A stretch of 32,218 nt of DNA, from positions 1 to 32,218 of the forward strand of contig JAOTVV010000035.1 in NCBI GenBank assembly GCA_029863245.1, in the 5' to 3' direction. This stretch comes from Gemmatimonadota bacterium. Its GTDB lineage: Bacteria > Gemmatimonadota > Gemmatimonadetes > Gemmatimonadales > GWC2-71-9. How positions within the stretch are numbered: position 1 is the first letter of the stretch; each line of letters opens with the position of its first letter. Below the pieces are notes generated by a model. It was not told where the DNA came from. It saw only the letters and a program-made list of their open reading frames with translations, and made no database searches. A program made the position numbers and the translations under genes. This document shows positions 1 to 6,945 of the stretch, piece after piece.

Positions 1-175
1 TCGCCACCTCCGAATATGCTAGGGGCAATGTACCCGCATACTTAGCCATGTCAAGATTCACACAATGGAACGTTGTGGGTGGGCGGGTGATGTCCTTGAA
101 ATGGGACAGTTCCCGTCGGGAGCCGCGCCCCCTTTACCATATAAGAGGTCTTGCCGGGGGACCCCGATAGCCCGT
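1..175. other. Left-edge intergenic region
   Basis: No coding region is convincing here. It follows the stop of the M24 peptidase gene, which reads leftwards, and holds a minus-strand promoter candidate (27-54) that would drive a gene beyond the left edge. Two small inverted repeats are visible: TATGC/GCATA at 15-19 and 36-40, and CACAA/TTGTG at 61-65 and 73-77. I see no good terminator for the M24 gene. Confidence 0.4.
27..54 (-). promoter_or_regulatory. Candidate sigma-70-type promoter reading out of the window
   Basis: Read on the minus strand, a perfect -35 hexamer TTGACA (49-54) is followed after 16 bases by TACATT (27-32), which matches the -10 consensus at four of six positions. The CACAA/TTGTG inverted repeat at 61-77 lies just upstream of the -35 box, where a regulator could bind. 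The target gene is outside the window, so this rests on sequence match alone. Confidence 0.35.
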
Positions 176-1348
176 TCACCCGGTGATCAATACCCGTTGG
201 GGCTCCCGCGGCGTCACTTCGGGCCCCGTGGACCCCAGCACCACGTTGATTTCGCTCCGCACGCCGAACCGGCCCGGAAGGTATACGCCGGGTTCCACCG
301 AGAACCCGACCCCAGGGAGGAGCTCGCGCACGTCGTGTGTCTCGAAATCGTCGAGGTGCGGCCCCGACCCGTGGAGCTCGAGGTCGATGGAATGGCCGGT
401 GCGGTGCCCGAAGTACGCTCCGTACCCGCGGTCCGTGAGCAGCTCGCGGGCGGCCGTGTCGAGCATGGCCCCCGTCACCCGCTCGCCGCCGGCCACCGCT
501 CGACGCAACCGATCGACGGCCGCATCCCTGGCCGCCACGACCGCCTCGAACACCTGCCGCACGTCATCGGGAGGGGTGGGGCCCGCGACACCCATCCACG
601 TTTGGTCCGCCCACACGGTGTCGCTGCTGCGCCGGGCCCACAGGTCGACCAGCACCACGTCGCCTTCGGCCAGGGTTCGGCTCGACGCGCTGTCCGGGCT
701 GTAGTGCGGGTCGGCCGCATTGGGCCCAAACGCGACGATCGGAGGATCGTCGAACGTCAGTCCCTGCTCCCGGATCCGCGCGATGACGTGTTGCTGTACG
801 CCGTGCTCGTCGGTCCGACCAGGCTCCCGCACCACCCGCGCGAGCGTCGTCCTCGCAATGGTGGCGATCGCCTCGGCGGCGGTCCGATGGTCGTCCAACT
901 CGGCCGCCGACCACCGCGACGTGAACTCGGTGACGAGCGGCGCCGACGTCACCAGCTTCGCCCCCAACCGGGTGAGCAACTCCACCACCCCACTCGGAAC
1001 CAGGTCGAGATAGGGCACAGCGTTTTCGGCAAAGGTTTCCATGGCGATCCTGCGCCCGCGCGTCAGGTCGGTCAGCGCCTGATGCAGCTCCTGCCATGTG
1101 GTATAGACCTGGACCTCTCCCGGGAACTCGCCAACGCCGGGCCGGTCGATCCGATGCACGACGAGCCGGGGTGGTCCCACGGCCGCGAGCCACAGGAACA
1201 GCCGTCTGGTGAGCATCCCGGTCGGGCCGAGCATGCGACGCGCCACGGGGTTGATGCCGTGAAAGTCGTAGATCAGCCACCCGTCGAGGCCGCGCTGCTT
1301 GAGCGCCGCCCCGAGCGCGTCGAGATCGAGATGGGCCAACGCTGTCAT
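176..1348 (-). CDS. M24 family metallopeptidase (Xaa-Pro aminopeptidase-like)
   Basis: This 390-residue protein has the two-domain layout of Xaa-Pro peptidases: an N-terminal creatinase-like domain (about 1-140) and a C-terminal pita-bread catalytic domain (about 150-390). All five expected metal ligands can be placed: D235 (VDLWA), D248 (WADQTW), H319 (TGHSID), E352 (VEPGVY) and E366 (RSEIN). It should therefore be an active dinuclear metallopeptidase cleaving X-Pro bonds or a related dipeptide. No signal peptide is seen, so it is probably cytoplasmic. Its ATG overlaps the stop of the upstream V4R-like gene as ATGA (1345-1348), so the two are probably co-translated. The exact substrate cannot be read from the sequence, because M24 members also include creatinase-like and prolidase-like enzymes. 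Confidence 0.9.
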   Translation of the reverse strand: MTALAHLDLDALGAALKQRGLDGWLIYDFHGINPVARRMLGPTGMLTRRLFLWLAAVGPPRLVVHRIDRPGVGEFPGEVQVYTTWQELHQALTDLTRGRRIAMETFAENAVPYLDLVPSGVVELLTRLGAKLVTSAPLVTEFTSRWSAAELDDHRTAAEAIATIARTTLARVVREPGRTDEHGVQQHVIARIREQGLTFDDPPIVAFGPNAADPHYSPDSASSRTLAEGDVVLVDLWARRSSDTVWADQTWMGVAGPTPPDDVRQVFEAVVAARDAAVDRLRRAVAGGERVTGAMLDTAARELLTDRGYGAYFGHRTGHSIDLELHGSGPHLDDFETHDVRELLPGVGFSVEPGVYLPGRFGVRSEINVVLGSTGPEVTPREPQRVLITG

Positions 1349-1983
1349 GATTCACTCCCGCTTGAGGCAGCCGTCTCCCACCGGCAGGCCTCGGCACCTT
1401 GGGCCACGCAAGCGACGTGGATTACCGCCCCATCGAAGTCGGAGAACGCCCGGAGGACGGCGGCGATGGCCGACCCGTAGAAGCTGCAGGCCGCGCCGTC
1501 CGGCGTCACGTCAATGGACAGCGGTCGGGCCGACGTGGCGGACACCTGCTGCCCGTCGTGCTGTACCTCGAGGCCGAAGATCTCCCGCACCACGCTGCGC
1601 ACCAGCCGGCGCCCGAGGAGACGCCGGGCTGCTCCCGGTGCGCTCCACCACACTCCACGGGCCGCCGTGCCCACCCGGCGCGACGCGCGGGTGCCCGCAC
1701 GGCGGCCGGCATCGGCGAACAGCAACGCCGCATCGCCACGGCGCGCGGCCAGCCTAAGGAGCGCAATGACCTCGTCGCGCCCCACACGCTGCTGCCGCTC
1801 GGCGAGATCTGCGTAGCGTGCAATCTGCTTTTCGATGGTGCGGCTCATGCCGAGTCGCTTGGTAGTCAACTCGACGTGGTACTCGTCCAGGCCGTCCGGC
1901 TCCGGCACGTCCTGGCCCCGCATCGCCTCGAGGACGGCGAGGGGCACGAGGGCATCGACAGTAGGCTGGGTCGTGGTCGTCAA
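1345..1983 (-). CDS. Hypothetical protein with V4R-like C-terminal motif
   Basis: About 212 residues. I do not recognise a named family with confidence. The C-terminus contains an aromatic/Gly segment (FYGSAI), a hydrophobic strand and the motif CVAQGAEACRW. This resembles the Cys-x-x-x-Gly...Cys end of V4R (4-vinyl reductase) small-molecule-binding domains found in sensory and regulatory proteins. The middle is Arg/Ala-rich. The start is uncertain. The frame is open to 2097, but that would leave almost no room for a promoter before the divergent sigma factor gene. I chose TTG at 1983 (giving MTTTTQPTVDALV), though no good ribosome site precedes it; GTG 1947 or ATG 1923 are alternatives. It is the first gene of a two-gene unit with the M24 peptidase. 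Confidence 0.6.
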   Translation of the reverse strand: MTTTTQPTVDALVPLAVLEAMRGQDVPEPDGLDEYHVELTTKRLGMSRTIEKQIARYADLAERQQRVGRDEVIALLRLAARRGDAALLFADAGRRAGTRASRRVGTAARGVWWSAPGAARRLLGRRLVRSVVREIFGLEVQHDGQQVSATSARPLSIDVTPDGAACSFYGSAIAAVLRAFSDFDGAVIHVACVAQGAEACRWETAASSGSES

Positions 1984-2109
1984 AGCGTCACGCGGGAAAA
2001 GACGGCGCAAGTTAGCAGAACGCCTGCGCGCGATCCAGCCGGGCGACGACGTTGCGGGATCCGGCGGGAGAGGCGATTCTACACCCCAACCGGGCATTCA
2101 CAGGACTCC

Positions 2110-2673
2110 GTGCCGGAATCCGATACGAAGCGACAGACGTTCGAAGCCGAAGCGCTTCCCCACCTCGACACGGTCTATCGAGTGGCACTGCGCTTGGCAG
2201 CGGACGAGTCGCGTGCCGAAGATCTGGTTCAGGAGACGATGCTGAGAGCCTATCGTTCGTGGCATCAGTACACGCGTGGAACCAATGCCCGCGCGTGGCT
2301 CCTCACCATTCTGCGCCACACGTTCATCAATCAGTACCGCAAGGCGAAGCGCGCGGCCGTCGAGGTCGACATCCACCAGATCGAATCGTACACGGTTTTC
2401 CACGACGTGCAGGAAACGGATCCGGAGGGCGCCTTCTTCGACACGATCGTCGACGACGAGGTCCTGCGTGCGATCGACACCCTGCCGGACGGGTTTCGCG
2501 AGACGCTGATCTTGAGCGACGTCGAGGGACTTGCATACGCCGAGATCGCCACAATCACGGAGGTTCCTGTGGGTACCGTGAAGTCGCGCCTGTTTCGGGC
2601 ACGCCAGGCGCTGCAACGCCAGCTGTACGACTACGCGGTCGAGATGGGCTATATCCAGAGACGGGAAGCATGA
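2110..2673 (+). CDS. ECF sigma factor, SigR/RpoE-like
   Basis: A 187-residue extracytoplasmic-function sigma factor. Region 2 spans about residues 14-80 (AEDLVQETMLRAYRS, then the -10 recognition helix NARAWLLTILRHTFIN). Region 4 spans about 117-170 (LPDGFRETLILSDVEG, then the helix-turn-helix VPVGTVKSRLFRAR). Start is GTG 2110, preceded by AGGA; upstream sequence in the same frame is antisense to the V4R-like gene and is not counted. The closest resemblance I recall is Streptomyces SigR (ECF12), which is kept inactive by a zinc anti-sigma factor until thiol oxidation. The anti-sigma gene follows with an ATGA overlap, strongly supporting this pairing. Target genes cannot be read from here; I looked for a GGAAT-N18-GTT type site upstream and found none. 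Confidence 0.93.
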   Translation: MPESDTKRQTFEAEALPHLDTVYRVALRLAADESRAEDLVQETMLRAYRSWHQYTRGTNARAWLLTILRHTFINQYRKAKRAAVEVDIHQIESYTVFHDVQETDPEGAFFDTIVDDEVLRAIDTLPDGFRETLILSDVEGLAYAEIATITEVPVGTVKSRLFRARQALQRQLYDYAVEMGYIQRREA

Positions 2674-2936
2674 CGGACGAGCCGAGAGACACCGATTGCA
2701 TGGAGGTGCTGGACCGCCTCTACGAGTACATCGACGGGGAACTCACCCCTGAACGAGCCGCGGAGGTTCGGCGTCACCTCGATGCGTGCGCTCCCTGCTT
2801 CCGGCTCGCCGGATTCGAGAGCGCGTACGTGCGGTTCCTCGAGGCCCGCACCCGTGGCCAGCACGCACCGGCGGCGCTTCGCAAGAAGATCCTCGAGCAG
2901 CTCCTCCTGGAGGGAAGCAGCTCCGAGTCACCGTGA
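2670..2936 (+). CDS. Zinc-binding anti-sigma factor, RsrA-like
   Basis: An 88-residue cytoplasmic protein with the ZAS signature H36-x3-C40-x2-C43 plus an upstream C10. This is the same spacing as the zinc ligands C11, H37, C41 and C44 of Streptomyces RsrA. The surrounding text (DTDCMEVLDRLYEYIDGEL) also resembles RsrA. In the known system, reduced, zinc-bound RsrA holds SigR; a disulfide involving C11 releases zinc and the sigma factor. Unlike RsrA, this protein has no cysteines beyond the four-ligand set. It overlaps the sigma gene by four bases and the following DUF92 gene by GTGA, so all three are translationally coupled. No membrane segment is present, so sensing should be cytoplasmic. 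Confidence 0.93.
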   Translation: MTDEPRDTDCMEVLDRLYEYIDGELTPERAAEVRRHLDACAPCFRLAGFESAYVRFLEARTRGQHAPAALRKKILEQLLLEGSSSESP

Positions 2937-3709
2937 GCGTCGCCCTCGCTCTGGGGCTGGCGGCGGGGCTCGCGGCGGTAGGCGCCATCCTGCGCTGGCT
3001 CACCTGGAGCGGCGCCGCAGCCGCGACGCTCGTTGGCGGTACCATCTTGGCAACGACCGGTCTCGCGGGCGGAGCCCTCCTCGCGCTGTTCTTCGTTTCC
3101 GGAAGCCTCCTCACCTATGCGCTCCCCGCCCATCGTCATTCCGTGGATGCACGCTCGGGAGCCCGCACCTGGCGACAGGTTGTGGCCAACGGCGCATGGG
3201 CGGCGTTGGGCGCGGCAACAACCACCGCCGCTCCCGGCGCAGGATGGGCCGTCCTGATCGGCGCACTGGCGGCCGCGCAGGCAGACACGTGGGGCACGGA
3301 AATCGGAGGCCTGGCCCGCGTTTCGCCGAGGCTCATCACCACCGGTGGCCGGGTGCCAGCCGGCACGTCTGGCGCGATCACGGCTCTGGGGACGACGGCG
3401 GGCATCGCCGGGGCGGCGCTCATGGCGGGACTCGGGCTCACACTCGGTGCGCCCGTGACGGCTGCCTCTTGGGGCGCGGCCGGAGGTGTTGTTGGGACGC
3501 TGGTCGACTCCGTGCTCGGCGCGACGGTGCAGGCCAAGTATCGCTGCGAGCGCTGTCATGCCGAGACCGAGCGCCAGACCCACCACTGCGGCGAACCGGC
3601 TACCCGACTTGCCGGCTGGCGCTGGATCGACAATGACGTCGTGAACGCGCTCGCGACGGGCGTGGGGGCCGGTGTGGCGGCGGCAGGCTGGGTGCTGGTC
3701 ACCGGCTGA
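2933..3709 (+). CDS. DUF92 (TMEM19-like) integral membrane protein
   Basis: 258 residues, hydrophobic throughout with about six membrane segments. It carries the DUF92 landmarks: ADTWGTEIG, DSVLGATVQAKYRCERC, a short Cys/His-rich loop (C-x2-C ... HHCG) and DNDVVN near the C-terminus. The family includes the plant prenyl-alcohol-phosphate kinase VTE6 (phytyl/farnesyl phosphate recycling), so a polyprenyl-phosphate kinase role is possible but unproven here. I chose GTG 2933 because it overlaps the anti-sigma stop as GTGA; the frame is open further upstream, but that sequence lies inside the anti-sigma gene. Being third in a sigma/anti-sigma operon suggests control by that sigma factor, although simple co-transcription is equally possible. 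Confidence 0.82.
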   Translation: MSVALALGLAAGLAAVGAILRWLTWSGAAAATLVGGTILATTGLAGGALLALFFVSGSLLTYALPAHRHSVDARSGARTWRQVVANGAWAALGAATTTAAPGAGWAVLIGALAAAQADTWGTEIGGLARVSPRLITTGGRVPAGTSGAITALGTTAGIAGAALMAGLGLTLGAPVTAASWGAAGGVVGTLVDSVLGATVQAKYRCERCHAETERQTHHCGEPATRLAGWRWIDNDVVNALATGVGAGVAAAGWVLVTG

Positions 3710-3797
3710 CGGGACGGCACCAACCCGCGGCACTCCCTTTGGCGGCGCCACCGTGTGAGATTAGGCCGTTCGATTGAACCCCTGGAGGAATCGCAAC

Positions 3798-4499
3798 ATG
3801 CAGAGGATCGTCCGCTCGATCACCGCCGAGTTTCTGGGCACGTTCCTGTTCGTGTTCATCGCAGCGGGCGTCGTGGTGGTCGACGCCTCGCGGGGCGGAC
3901 AGCCGGGTCCGGTCGGTATCGCGATCGCCCAAGGACTCGCTTTCGCGATCGCCGTCACCGCCACGCTGAGCATCTCGGGCGGGCACATCAACCCCGCCGT
4001 GACGTTCGGGCTGTGGCTCGCGAAGAAGATCGACGGGAAGCTGGGCGCGCTCTACGTGCTGGCCCAGTTGCTCGCTGCCGTGCTCGCCGTGGCGTGCGTA
4101 CGGTTCCTCCTCCCGGAGGTCGCAGGCGACATCACCAACTGGGGGACGCCCCGCGTATCCGGAATTCTGACCGACGTGCAGGCCGTGGCCATCGAGGCCA
4201 TCCTCACGCTGTTCCTGGTGAGCGCCGTGTTCGGCACAATCATCGCGGCCGACGCACCCAAGGTGGGAGGGTTTGGTGTCGGTCTGGTGGTTCTCTGTAA
4301 TGTTCTGGTCGGTGGGACCCTCACGGGAGCTGCCATGAACCCCGCCCGCGCGTTCGGGCCCGCTCTCATCGCGGGTGAGTGGCAGGGACACCTGATCTTC
4401 TGGGTCGGCCCGATTCTGGGTGCGGCGGTCGCCGCCGCCATCTGGGGGTGGGTCCTGCTGCCATCAAAGGACCCCGAGCCGGGCGCGCCCGAGGTCTGA
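3798..4499 (+). CDS. MIP family aquaporin
   Basis: A 233-residue channel of the major intrinsic protein family with six membrane helices and two NPA half-helices: SGGHINPAVTF after the second helix and MNPARAFGPAL after the fifth. Both NPA boxes and the Arg after the second box (aromatic/arginine filter) are intact. The residue three before the second NPA is Ala, whereas E. coli AqpZ has Thr there; this and the SGGH-NPA context look more like tonoplast-type or mixed-function aquaporins than strict water channels. The substrate (water, possibly small solutes) is an inference. The start is ATG 3798, placed by a strong GGAGGAA ribosome site; an in-frame TTG at 3774 is less likely. The stop lies six bases from the convergent ccmD stop. 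Confidence 0.93.
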   Translation: MQRIVRSITAEFLGTFLFVFIAAGVVVVDASRGGQPGPVGIAIAQGLAFAIAVTATLSISGGHINPAVTFGLWLAKKIDGKLGALYVLAQLLAAVLAVACVRFLLPEVAGDITNWGTPRVSGILTDVQAVAIEAILTLFLVSAVFGTIIAADAPKVGGFGVGLVVLCNVLVGGTLTGAAMNPARAFGPALIAGEWQGHLIFWVGPILGAAVAAAIWGWVLLPSKDPEPGAPEV

Positions 4500-4505
4500 T
4501 CGGCG

Positions 4506-4622
4506 TCAGCGGTCTCGGTGCTTCTTCACCCGCAGGTACAGCGTGATCGAATAGGCCAGAATGACCACGGCGGTCACGATGTAGGCCGCGACCATGTACG
4601 CCCCATTGTCAGGATATTCCAC
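4506..4622 (-). CDS. ccmD: CcmD, small heme exporter subunit
   Basis: A 38-residue protein starting at GTG: an acidic/aromatic head (MEYPDNGAYMVAAY), one membrane helix (IVTAVVILAYSITLYL) and a basic tail (RVKKHRDR). This is the usual CcmD plan of one helix with a positive cytoplasmic end. It overlaps the end of ccmC by 14 bases, and an AGGAGG ribosome site sits six bases before the GTG. In System I cytochrome c maturation CcmD helps release the heme-loaded chaperone CcmE from CcmABC. It is small enough to be missed by automatic calling. Sequence conservation in CcmD is low, so position, topology and ribosome site carry the assignment. Confidence 0.82.
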   Translation of the reverse strand: MEYPDNGAYMVAAYIVTAVVILAYSITLYLRVKKHRDR

Positions 4623-5313
4623 CGGCGGCCTCCTCTTCGCGCACGTCCTGCATCACCGCCAGCGCGTAGCGCTGCATCACCAATCCAATGTAGAGCACCG
4701 TGCACACGGCGAACGAGCTGAGCAACGTCACCAGCATGACGCTGGGAAGCGACGGTGCGTCGGGCTTCAGCACCACGGGATCGGGGTGCAACGTCCGGAA
4801 CCAGTACACGGTCACGTGGATGAACGGCACCAGCACCAGGGCCATCACCCCAAGTACGGCCGAAAACCGCGCCCGCACCTCGAAGTCGGTGAGGGCATTG
4901 CGCAGCACCAGGTAGCCCACGAACAGCAGGAACGTGAACAGCGTCGACGTGAGTCGCGCGTCCCAGGTCCACCACGTGCCCCAGACCGGTTTGCCCCACA
5001 GGGGTCCCGTGGTCAGCATCACCACGGCGAGGGCAGTCCCCACCTCGGCAGACGCCGCCGCCATCAGGTCGAACTTCCGGTCGCGCATCATCAGGTAGAG
5101 CAGGCTCAGGAGACCGCACACCGAGAAGGCGAGCAGGGCGGCCCACGCCACGGGCGCGTGAACATAGAAGATCTTTTGCGCTGGCCCTTGGGTGCGCTCG
5201 ATGGGAGTGAACATGAGGGCACGCACGTAGATGCCGGCAAGGCCCACGAGCGCGAGGCCCATCACGACGGCTCCCCGCCGAGCGGTCCGCAGCGCACGAT
5301 CACGGCGGGTCAT
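4609..5313 (-). CDS. ccmC: CcmC heme transporter/handling protein
   Basis: A 234-residue inner-membrane protein with six predicted helices. It carries the tryptophan-rich WWD signature (WGTWWTWDARLTS, about 112-123), which presents heme at the periplasmic face, and flanking His ligands at H52 (YVHAPVAW) and H166 (FIHVTVYW). CcmC loads heme onto the chaperone CcmE during System I cytochrome c assembly. It begins with ATG overlapping the ccmB stop as ATGA (5310-5313) and overlaps ccmD at its end, so the operon order is ccmA-ccmB-ccmC-ccmD. No ccmE, ccmF, ccmG or ccmH lies in this window; those functions must be elsewhere in the genome. Confidence 0.96.
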   Translation of the reverse strand: MTRRDRALRTARRGAVVMGLALVGLAGIYVRALMFTPIERTQGPAQKIFYVHAPVAWAALLAFSVCGLLSLLYLMMRDRKFDLMAAASAEVGTALAVVMLTTGPLWGKPVWGTWWTWDARLTSTLFTFLLFVGYLVLRNALTDFEVRARFSAVLGVMALVLVPFIHVTVYWFRTLHPDPVVLKPDAPSLPSVMLVTLLSSFAVCTVLYIGLVMQRYALAVMQDVREEEAAGGIS

Positions 5314-5996
5314 TCGATCAGGATTGCCTCAAAAAGTAAGAGGGACAACGTAAAGAAGATGATATCGAAGGCGGCGAGCAAGCTAAGCCAACCGGTCATC
5401 TCGCTCAAGGGCCGAAGCGCCAGGATGCGCCACGTGAGCTGCACGGCGCTCACGATCGGCGGTACCAGAAAGGGCAGTAGTAGTACCGGCAGCATCACCT
5501 CGGAGAATCGGGTCCGCACCACCATCGCGCTCAGGAGCGTGCCCACGGCCACATACCCGATGGTCGCCAGGGCAACCACCACCATCAGAGTTGGAAGCTG
5601 CCGCCAGATAGGCACGTCGTAGAACAGGATGAACAGCGGGAGCGACACCAGCTCCACCACGCCGAGAAACACCAGGTTGCCGGCGACCTTCCCGAGGAAC
5701 AGTGCGGTGGGCGAGATCGGAGTGAGCCGCAGGCCGTCCAGCGCGTGGTTCTCGCGCTCCAGCAGGAAGGCGCGGTTCAAGCCCAGCATGCCCGCAAACG
5801 TGAAGGTCACCCAGAGGGCGCCCGGCGCGAGATCGTAGTCCCCCACCGATGTCTTGTCGCGGGCGAAGTACAGGACCGCAAGGACCAGCACCGCGAAGAC
5901 CAGGGACGAGATGAACGCGGTCTTCGTCCGCCATTCGACCTTGAGGTCCTTGCGGGCCACCGCCAGGGCGGTCCCGAAGAGTGAGCTAGACGCCAC
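5310..5996 (-). CDS. ccmB: CcmB heme exporter membrane subunit
   Basis: 228 residues with about six membrane helices and the CcmB-type N-terminus (ALAVARKDLKVEWRTK), followed by the conserved segment around GLNRAFLLERENHALDG. It is the permease partner of the ATPase CcmA in the CcmAB(CD) complex, which uses ATP to release holo-CcmE from CcmC. The start is GTG 5996, overlapping the ccmA stop by 11 bases, so translation is coupled. Length and topology are normal for the family. Confidence 0.95.
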   Translation of the reverse strand: MASSSLFGTALAVARKDLKVEWRTKTAFISSLVFAVLVLAVLYFARDKTSVGDYDLAPGALWVTFTFAGMLGLNRAFLLERENHALDGLRLTPISPTALFLGKVAGNLVFLGVVELVSLPLFILFYDVPIWRQLPTLMVVVALATIGYVAVGTLLSAMVVRTRFSEVMLPVLLLPFLVPPIVSAVQLTWRILALRPLSEMTGWLSLLAAFDIIFFTLSLLLFEAILIE

Positions 5997-6669
5997 TGGC
6001 CACCAGGTCCCGGTAGCGTGACACGATGGCGCCCGCGTCGGGACCGGGCAGGGGCTCCAGCGCCGCGAGCCGTCCGCTCACCATGTATCCCACGCGTGCC
6101 GTCACGCTGGCTAATTCGATCAGCTGGTGCGTGGCGATCAGCAGGGCGGCGCCGCGCGCCTTCAGCTCGGCGATCACGGCCAGCACGATCTGCGATGCGG
6201 CGTCGTCGAGGCCGGTGAGGGGCTCGTCGAGCAGGAGCACGTCCGGCTCGTGGAGCAGGGCCCGCGCAATCGCGAGCCGCTGCAGCATGCCCCGACTGAA
6301 GGTGGCGATCCGCTCGCCGGACACGTGTCCCAAGCCGAGGCGTTCGAGCAGTCGGTCGGCGCGGCCGTCGTCGCGGAGACCATGCAGTCGGCCGAAGAAG
6401 ACGAGGTTCTCGCGGGCGGTGAGGGCGTCGTACATCATGGTGTGGTGCGCGACCATGCCCACCATCCCCCGATAGTCAATTCGCCCCTTGTGCGCCTTCA
6501 GGAGACCTGCCATGACCCGAAGCAGGGTGGTCTTTCCCGCCCCGTTACCGCCGACCAGCATCACCGCCTCACCCGACGCGATGTCCATCGAGACGTTTCG
6601 GACGACCCAGCGGTAACCGAAGCGGCGCGAGACCTCGTGCACGCGGACGGCGGGTTCAGAGCTGGCCAT
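5986..6669 (-). CDS. ccmA: CcmA, heme exporter ABC ATPase
   Basis: A 227-residue ABC ATPase with Walker A GGNGAGKT (about 40-47), Walker B VLLLDEP (about 144-150) followed by the D-loop TGLD, and a switch His in ATHQ. The ABC signature is FSRGMLQR (about 124-131) rather than the textbook LSGGQ, a variation common in ABC-2-like and Ccm exporters. It powers the CcmABCD complex in cytochrome c biogenesis. It is the first gene of the ccmABCD operon. The 276-base gap before the divergent acs gene must hold its promoter, but I could not pick a convincing one. Confidence 0.93.
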   Translation of the reverse strand: MASSEPAVRVHEVSRRFGYRWVVRNVSMDIASGEAVMLVGGNGAGKTTLLRVMAGLLKAHKGRIDYRGMVGMVAHHTMMYDALTARENLVFFGRLHGLRDDGRADRLLERLGLGHVSGERIATFSRGMLQRLAIARALLHEPDVLLLDEPLTGLDDAASQIVLAVIAELKARGAALLIATHQLIELASVTARVGYMVSGRLAALEPLPGPDAGAIVSRYRDLVASGV

Positions 6670-6852
6670 CGAGCTCCCGGCCCCGGCTATCCTGCGCCGC
6701 GGCGGCTCTGCTCGCGGGCGGTCCCGGGGTCACACCATCGAAGGGTGAAGAGCCGGTGCCGACCTGCGGCCCCGGCCAAGGCGCCGCAATATACCACGGC
6801 CTCCCGAGGCGCGGCACGAGCCATGCAGCACGTCCGTTCCGCGCCGCCGGGG

Positions 6853-6881
6853 TTGAGCGACCGTGTCGGAGGCGTTCTAAT
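6853..6881 (+). promoter_or_regulatory. Candidate acs promoter
   Basis: TTGAGC (6853-6858) and TCTAAT (6876-6881) are separated by exactly 17 bases, matching the sigma-70-type consensus at four and five positions. Transcription would begin near 6888, leaving a leader of about 58 bases before the acs ATG at 6946. The leader contains the self-complementary stretch CCGATCGCCGATCGG. Confidence 0.45.
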
Positions 6882-6945
6882 ATCCTGACCCACCCGATCG
6901 CCGATCGGGTCGCGATCGGTCACCTCCCCGAACGAGGACGGTTCC

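Noticed and set aside
65..1480. Plus-strand open frame of 471 codons at the left edge
   Set aside because: Antisense to the M24 peptidase, in which all five metal ligands are conserved; no domain in the plus-strand frame.
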